Shown here: positions 60,414-64,000 of the stretch, in pieces
How positions within the stretch are numbered: the first letter of the stretch is position 1
How the letters are laid out: the number at the start of each line of letters is the position of its first letter
DNA from: Paenibacillus turicensis
Lineage (GTDB): Bacteria; Bacillota; Bacilli; Paenibacillales; Paenibacillaceae
DNA length: 64,000 nucleotides
Direction: 5' to 3'
NCBI RefSeq assembly: GCF_017873435.1
Contig: NZ_JAGGKG010000005.1
Location: 1 to 64,000 of the forward strand
Notes under the pieces: model-generated
The model's input: the letters and a program-made list of their open reading frames with translations, nothing else
Databases searched by the model: none
Told to the model about the DNA's origin: nothing
Translations under genes and position numbers: made by a program

Positions 60414-61336
60414 TCTCTTAAGCTCCTTCCAGTCAGCTTAATAAATACATCCTCCAGTGTACTTTGTCGCAAGCTAAACGTTATCGGAGTGCCATATTGT
60501 GCCTCAGTTTTTTGAAGTATTTGCGGAACGAAGGTGGTAAGATTAGTCCCTGTGACTTTAATACAGTTGCCCTCTAATTGAATATGATAATCGGAAGTAT
60601 CCCACCACTGAATTGGAGGTAGCTCCTCTAAGTATTGGATTTCTAAAGTTTCCTCAGGACAAATTTTCTGCTGAAGCCTAGTCGGTGTGTCACACAGAAG
60701 TATCTTGCCTTTGTCCATAATTGCTATTCTAGAGGATAAACGCTCCGCCTCATCCATATTATGTGTCGTTAATAAAATTGTTTTGGTTCCTGCTAAAGAT
60801 TTAATAAAATCTCTAACTAGCACTCTACTTTGCGGATCAAGTCCTGCCTCAGGCTCATCAAATATAATTATTTCTGGATCATGCATGACAGACATAATTA
60901 AGTGTAATCGTCTCTGCATGCCACCAGAAAGATGTTTAGCGAGTACCCTTCTTTTTTGAGATAAGCCAACCAATTCTAACAAGGTTAATGCACGGGACTT
61001 TATTTGCTTTTTGCTCATTCCGTACATGCTTCCTACAAAAAGTAGCTGTTCCTCACAAGTGAGCATAGGCCAAATTTGCACATGTTGAGTGCAGACACCA
61101 ATTTTATGCGTGGAGGAAAGTCCTTGGTGATGACTGGTAGAATTAAACTTGATGGTTCCCTCATCCATCGCTAACATGCCACTAATAATGTGAATCGTTG
61201 TTGTTTTCCCTGCCCCATTAGGCCCAAGCAAACTAAAAATTTCACCTTGCATCACATCGATAGAGAGATCATCAACAGCCTTAAAGTCACCAAAGCTTTT
61301 ACTTAACGATTTGATTTCTAATGCAACCTTGCTCAT
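60410..61336 (-). CDS. ABC transporter ATP-binding protein
   Basis: 308 residues. Walker A G-P-N-G-A-G-K-T-T, signature H-L-S-G-G-M-Q-R-R, Walker B I-I-I-F-D-E-P-E-A-G-L-D-P, H-switch L-T-T-H-N-M-D-E-A. The Glu-for-Thr in D-E-P-E is a small variation. C-terminal ~80-residue extension. Partner of the ABC-2 permease. Confidence 0.95.
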   Translation of the reverse strand: MSKVALEIKSLSKSFGDFKAVDDLSIDVMQGEIFSLLGPNGAGKTTTIHIISGMLAMDEGTIKFNSTSHHQGLSSTHKIGVCTQHVQIWPMLTCEEQLLFVGSMYGMSKKQIKSRALTLLELVGLSQKRRVLAKHLSGGMQRRLHLIMSVMHDPEIIIFDEPEAGLDPQSRVLVRDFIKSLAGTKTILLTTHNMDEAERLSSRIAIMDKGKILLCDTPTRLQQKICPEETLEIQYLEELPPIQWWDTSDYHIQLEGNCIKVTGTNLTTFVPQILQKTEAQYGTPITFSLRQSTLEDVFIKLTGRSLRE

Positions 61337-61540
61337 ATCTCTTCACTCCCAACTCATCACCCATTTACACAGCATTCAAAATAACATAACATTCAACTAA
61401 GGCGTATCTGACAAACCTTATATTCTATGTAAAATATAATTTTCCTTTTAGTGTTAGTCAGCCTTAATATAAATGGTTAGTTACATAAATACTATGACAA
61501 AATACTATTGTTTAAATTCAACAAATAAAGGAGTTATTAC

Positions 61541-62083
61541 ATGCAAAAATATATCGCATTACTACGTGGTATCAATGTTGGCGGTAAAAACAAAGTTTCC
61601 ATGCCCGAATTAAAAAAAGCTTTTGAGGAAATTGGCTATAAAGAGGTAACTACCTACATTAACAGTGGTAATGTTATATTTTCCAGTGATCAAGATAATC
61701 AAGTAGAAATCAGAAAAAATTGCGAACAAGCGATTTTGGAGAAATTCAACTTGAACATCACTGTCACTATCATCTCCGTAAAAGATTTATCTTCAGCTTT
61801 AGATCATGCTCCAGCTTGGTGGGACAACGATCCTCAGTCTAAGCATAACGCTATTTTTGTGATTCCACCTGCGACTGCAATAGAAATCATGGAGCAAGTT
61901 GGCATTGCTAAACCAGAATATGAGCAAGTAGATCACTATGGACAAATTATATTTTGGTCTGCTCCCCTTGATACGTTCTCAAAAACAAGATGGGCTAAAA
62001 TTGTAGGCAAATCTGCTTACAATCATGTCACAATAAGAAATGCCAATACGACAAAAAAGCTATTACAGCTCTCCACCCCTTAG
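61541..62083 (+). CDS. DUF1697-family protein
   Basis: 180 residues. Opens with the family signature Y-I-A-L-L-R-G-I-N-V-G-G-K-N-K-V-S-M and T-Y-I-N-S-G-N-V-I-F-S-S, ends near R-N-A-N-T-T-K-K-L. Two-domain fold of unknown biochemical role. SD AAAGGAG. Convergent with the next gene, ends abutting. Confidence 0.92.
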   Translation: MQKYIALLRGINVGGKNKVSMPELKKAFEEIGYKEVTTYINSGNVIFSSDQDNQVEIRKNCEQAILEKFNLNITVTIISVKDLSSALDHAPAWWDNDPQSKHNAIFVIPPATAIEIMEQVGIAKPEYEQVDHYGQIIFWSAPLDTFSKTRWAKIVGKSAYNHVTIRNANTTKKLLQLSTP

Positions 62084-62758
62084 TTATTTAAACGTAACAT
62101 TCGTAAAACCCGCTAATACAATGTCAATGTTACTTGTTGCATTATCATTTTTATAAGATAATTTTTCATCTATTTTATTAAAATAATATGGGTATAGAAT
62201 ATGACTATCCTCTATAAATTCTTTTTCAAGAGCAGTAACGGAAATATTATTATATTTATACTTATTAGTGGAGGAAAAGGAGAGGGATGAGTCTTCCGCA
62301 GTAATATCAAGATCGCTTTTCCCGTTTTCAGGAATGTCATACAACAAAGAGCCTTCTATAACATTTGCCTTAATGGAATTGGGGTGATTAGGAATAGATA
62401 GCTTTACATAATTAGAAGCCATTTTGGTCTTCTTTCCTTTGACATTGATTTTCCACTCCTGATGACTTTGCTTGATCTCAACCTCATAAAATTGTGGATC
62501 AAAATCAGCAACTAATTTACTCGATTTGCCTTCTAATATTTTAATACCACCAGCTTTAACCTCCACACTAATCAATAGTTTATCTGCATCGTTTAGCTGT
62601 AGCTTCTTAGTAAGCGTTTTATTTTCTGTAGATGTAGAAAATGGGGGTTCTTGTTTTTCACCAGAATGTGCACCTAATTTCATACCTCCAATGAACAAAA
62701 CCATCAGGACAGAGATTATAACAATCATACTTAGTTTTAATTTATTTCCTTTATTCAT
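62084..62758 (-). CDS. Membrane-anchored DUF4097-like protein
   Basis: 224 residues from MNKGNKLKLS (AGGAGA 9 nt upstream; the longer frame lacks support). One N-terminal membrane segment, then repeated beta-strand units (S-V-E-V-K-A-G-G-I-K-I-L-E-G, L-S-I-P) in the manner of adhesin-like DUF4097 domains. Function unknown. Confidence 0.65.
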   Translation of the reverse strand: MNKGNKLKLSMIVIISVLMVLFIGGMKLGAHSGEKQEPPFSTSTENKTLTKKLQLNDADKLLISVEVKAGGIKILEGKSSKLVADFDPQFYEVEIKQSHQEWKINVKGKKTKMASNYVKLSIPNHPNSIKANVIEGSLLYDIPENGKSDLDITAEDSSLSFSSTNKYKYNNISVTALEKEFIEDSHILYPYYFNKIDEKLSYKNDNATSNIDIVLAGFTNVTFK

Positions 62759-62873
62759 GTTAACTTGTCTCCTTATTCTCAATAACTTCTCCAAAATGTA
62801 GTAGGGATCACCTTAAAATAGTATAAACCTTAATGCACATTGTACTCTTTTTCACTAATGAATAAAATTAAAA

Positions 62874-62915
62874 ATCCATACCTGATCAGTGAATTACACT
62901 TGAAAAGGTATGGAT
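62874..62915 (-). terminator. Terminator after the ADP-ribosylglycohydrolase gene
   Basis: Arms ATCCATACCT / AGGTATGGAT with a 22-nt loop; on the minus strand followed by TTTTTAATTTT. Confidence 0.8.
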
Positions 62916-62958
62916 TCATTTTTAATAAAACTTTTCACTTTTTATCTCGCTCAGCCAA

Positions 62959-64000
62959 CTACCCTTGCAGCTTCCGGAACAACTGATAAGTGCGCTCTGC
63001 GAGCGTTGAGATCGCAACTGGATCAAAACCGATTAGATCAGCATAAAGCGTATCATTAAGTGGTTTTGTCCAATTTGTAGGTAGTTGTTCAGCACCCAAT
63101 TTGGCACCCATAATGGAACCTACGGTTGCGCCATTGCAATCGGTATCCATTCCACCATAAACGGAGGTGACCACTGCCTTCTCAAAATCATTCCCACCAT
63201 ACACGAGCGAAGCTACAACTAATGCCGCATTGTTGTTACTATGCACCGCATCGTAATGGCTAAACTCATCCCAAATTTTGCTCACAAGCTCACGTTCACT
63301 TTTAGCCTTATGGGCAATTTCAACGCCACGTTTTACATCTGCGGCAAGGCGGCATGTCGTTGGAATTTCGCTAAGTCCAATTTCAATTAGGTTCTCATTA
63401 TCCTGCTCCACAAATGCAGACGCAATCATCGCGGAATAAAACATGGCTGAATAGATCCCGTTTTTGACGTGAGAAAAGGAAGCATCACGATAAGCTAACT
63501 CTGCCGCTAGCTCAGGTCGTCCTGCTACACCATAAGCAAGTGCATCGACACGAATGGCCGCCCCAATCCATTCACGATATGGATTTAAATGCATCCGTAC
63601 ACGCTCTTGACGTTTTTCCCAATCGGCAGGCTTTTCACCATGTAGGTGAGACGTCTCATGTGCAAAATTCAAATAAGCTTGCGTTTCTGCGGTACAAACC
63701 TGACTGTAGGTTAATCGGCTATGCCATAGCTTACCAATATCCCATGAATCGAAGTCTAGCCCTTTTTCCTCTAACAACAATAAACCTAAAATGGTATAGC
63801 GCAAGTCATCGTCGCTTTCCATGTATTTGATTTTGTCAGAGGTACTTACAAATGACCAATCACTTAGCTTAAGACCATATTGCTCTTCTGCGCGGGAATG
63901 TCCAGGTGTGTACGCTTTGATCGGCCAAGCATCTGCGCCTTTAAACCATAACTCTACATTTTCCCAGCCTGGTCGTCCATCCTTGCCATAGAGGTAATCC
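62959..64000 (-). CDS. ADP-ribosylglycohydrolase family protein (5' end outside window)
   Basis: At least 347 residues; the frame runs on to the window edge. M-E-S-D-D-D-L-R-Y-T (the metal-binding D-D-D) and V-Y-G-G-M-D-T-D-C-N-G-A-T-V-G-S-I-M-G-A are diagnostic for the ADP-ribosyl-glycohydrolase fold. Upstream part (D-Y-L-Y-G-K-D-G-R-P-G-W-E-N) lies before the internal Met at 63822, so that Met is not the start. Removes ADP-ribose from proteins or small molecules; target unknown. Confidence 0.85.
   Translation of the reverse strand, partial: DYLYGKDGRPGWENVELWFKGADAWPIKAYTPGHSRAEEQYGLKLSDWSFVSTSDKIKYMESDDDLRYTILGLLLLEEKGLDFDSWDIGKLWHSRLTYSQVCTAETQAYLNFAHETSHLHGEKPADWEKRQERVRMHLNPYREWIGAAIRVDALAYGVAGRPELAAELAYRDASFSHVKNGIYSAMFYSAMIASAFVEQDNENLIEIGLSEIPTTCRLAADVKRGVEIAHKAKSERELVSKIWDEFSHYDAVHSNNNAALVVASLVYGGNDFEKAVVTSVYGGMDTDCNGATVGSIMGAKLGAEQLPTNWTKPLNDTLYADLIGFDPVAISTLAERTYQLFRKLQG

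Overview
The window comes from a spore-forming, low-G+C Gram-positive bacterium of the Paenibacillaceae/Brevibacillus type. Evidence: an intact pro-sigma-K gene with a mother-cell-type promoter, an SLH-anchored surface enzyme, a preQ1-I riboswitch, a PBSX-type tail locus and YesMN-like regulators. The exact species is inference; a Brevibacillus laterosporus-like genome would fit the roughly 40% G+C judged by eye.

Region 1 (1-15,387): one minus-strand operon of contractile phage-tail genes. In transcription order it holds a small Cys protein, a tail-terminator-like protein, sheath, tube, tail-assembly chaperone with a -1 frameshift extension, tape measure, LysM/hub/baseplate proteins, variable tail-tip proteins, holin and amidase. 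No terminase, portal or capsid gene is present, and host genes follow directly upstream, so this looks like an R-type tailocin.

Region 2 (15,388-19,860): DinB-like protein, WYL regulator and queF/queE/queD/queC behind a preQ1-I riboswitch. Region 3 (19,916-21,956): the probable tailocin switch. An ArpU/Xpf-like activator gene with a consensus TTGACA-17-TATAAT promoter is divergent from an Xre-type repressor and an ImmA-like protease, with three operator-like palindromes between them. The queuosine block separates switch and tail genes.

Region 4 (22,100-42,790): ordinary chromosomal genes. They are a YdjM-like membrane protein, a LicT-type RAT-controlled 6-phospho-beta-glucosidase, a Gfo/Idh/MocA oxidoreductase, an RpiR regulator, an SLH-anchored 5'-nucleotidase, a sugar ABC importer with a YesM/YesN pair, small kinase and acetyltransferase genes, an accessory SecA, a degraded SUKH-like gene and an APH-like kinase.

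Region 5 (42,955-48,804): a segment between two ~90-bp direct repeats, partly of higher G+C. It holds a serine beta-lactamase-family protein, an AgrC/LytTR-type pair, an IS3 remnant and a methyltransferase.

Region 6 (48,838-58,270): a sigma-K graveyard. A 3' sigK fragment begins its homology exactly at AATGA, an inverted decayed sigK copy sits at 57.0-57.3 kb, and an intact sigK lies at 57.5-58.2 kb. Between them are a 1,565-residue secreted lipase/RCC1 protein, a membrane protein and an IS256-type insertion with an 8-bp target duplication. Region 7 (58,457-64,000): Xre plus membrane protein, an ABC-2 exporter, a DUF1697 protein, a DUF4097-like protein and a partial ADP-ribosylglycohydrolase.

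Across the window an imperfect ~190-bp palindromic repeat occurs at least three times between co-directional genes. Its inner stem differs in sequence between copies but stays self-complementary.
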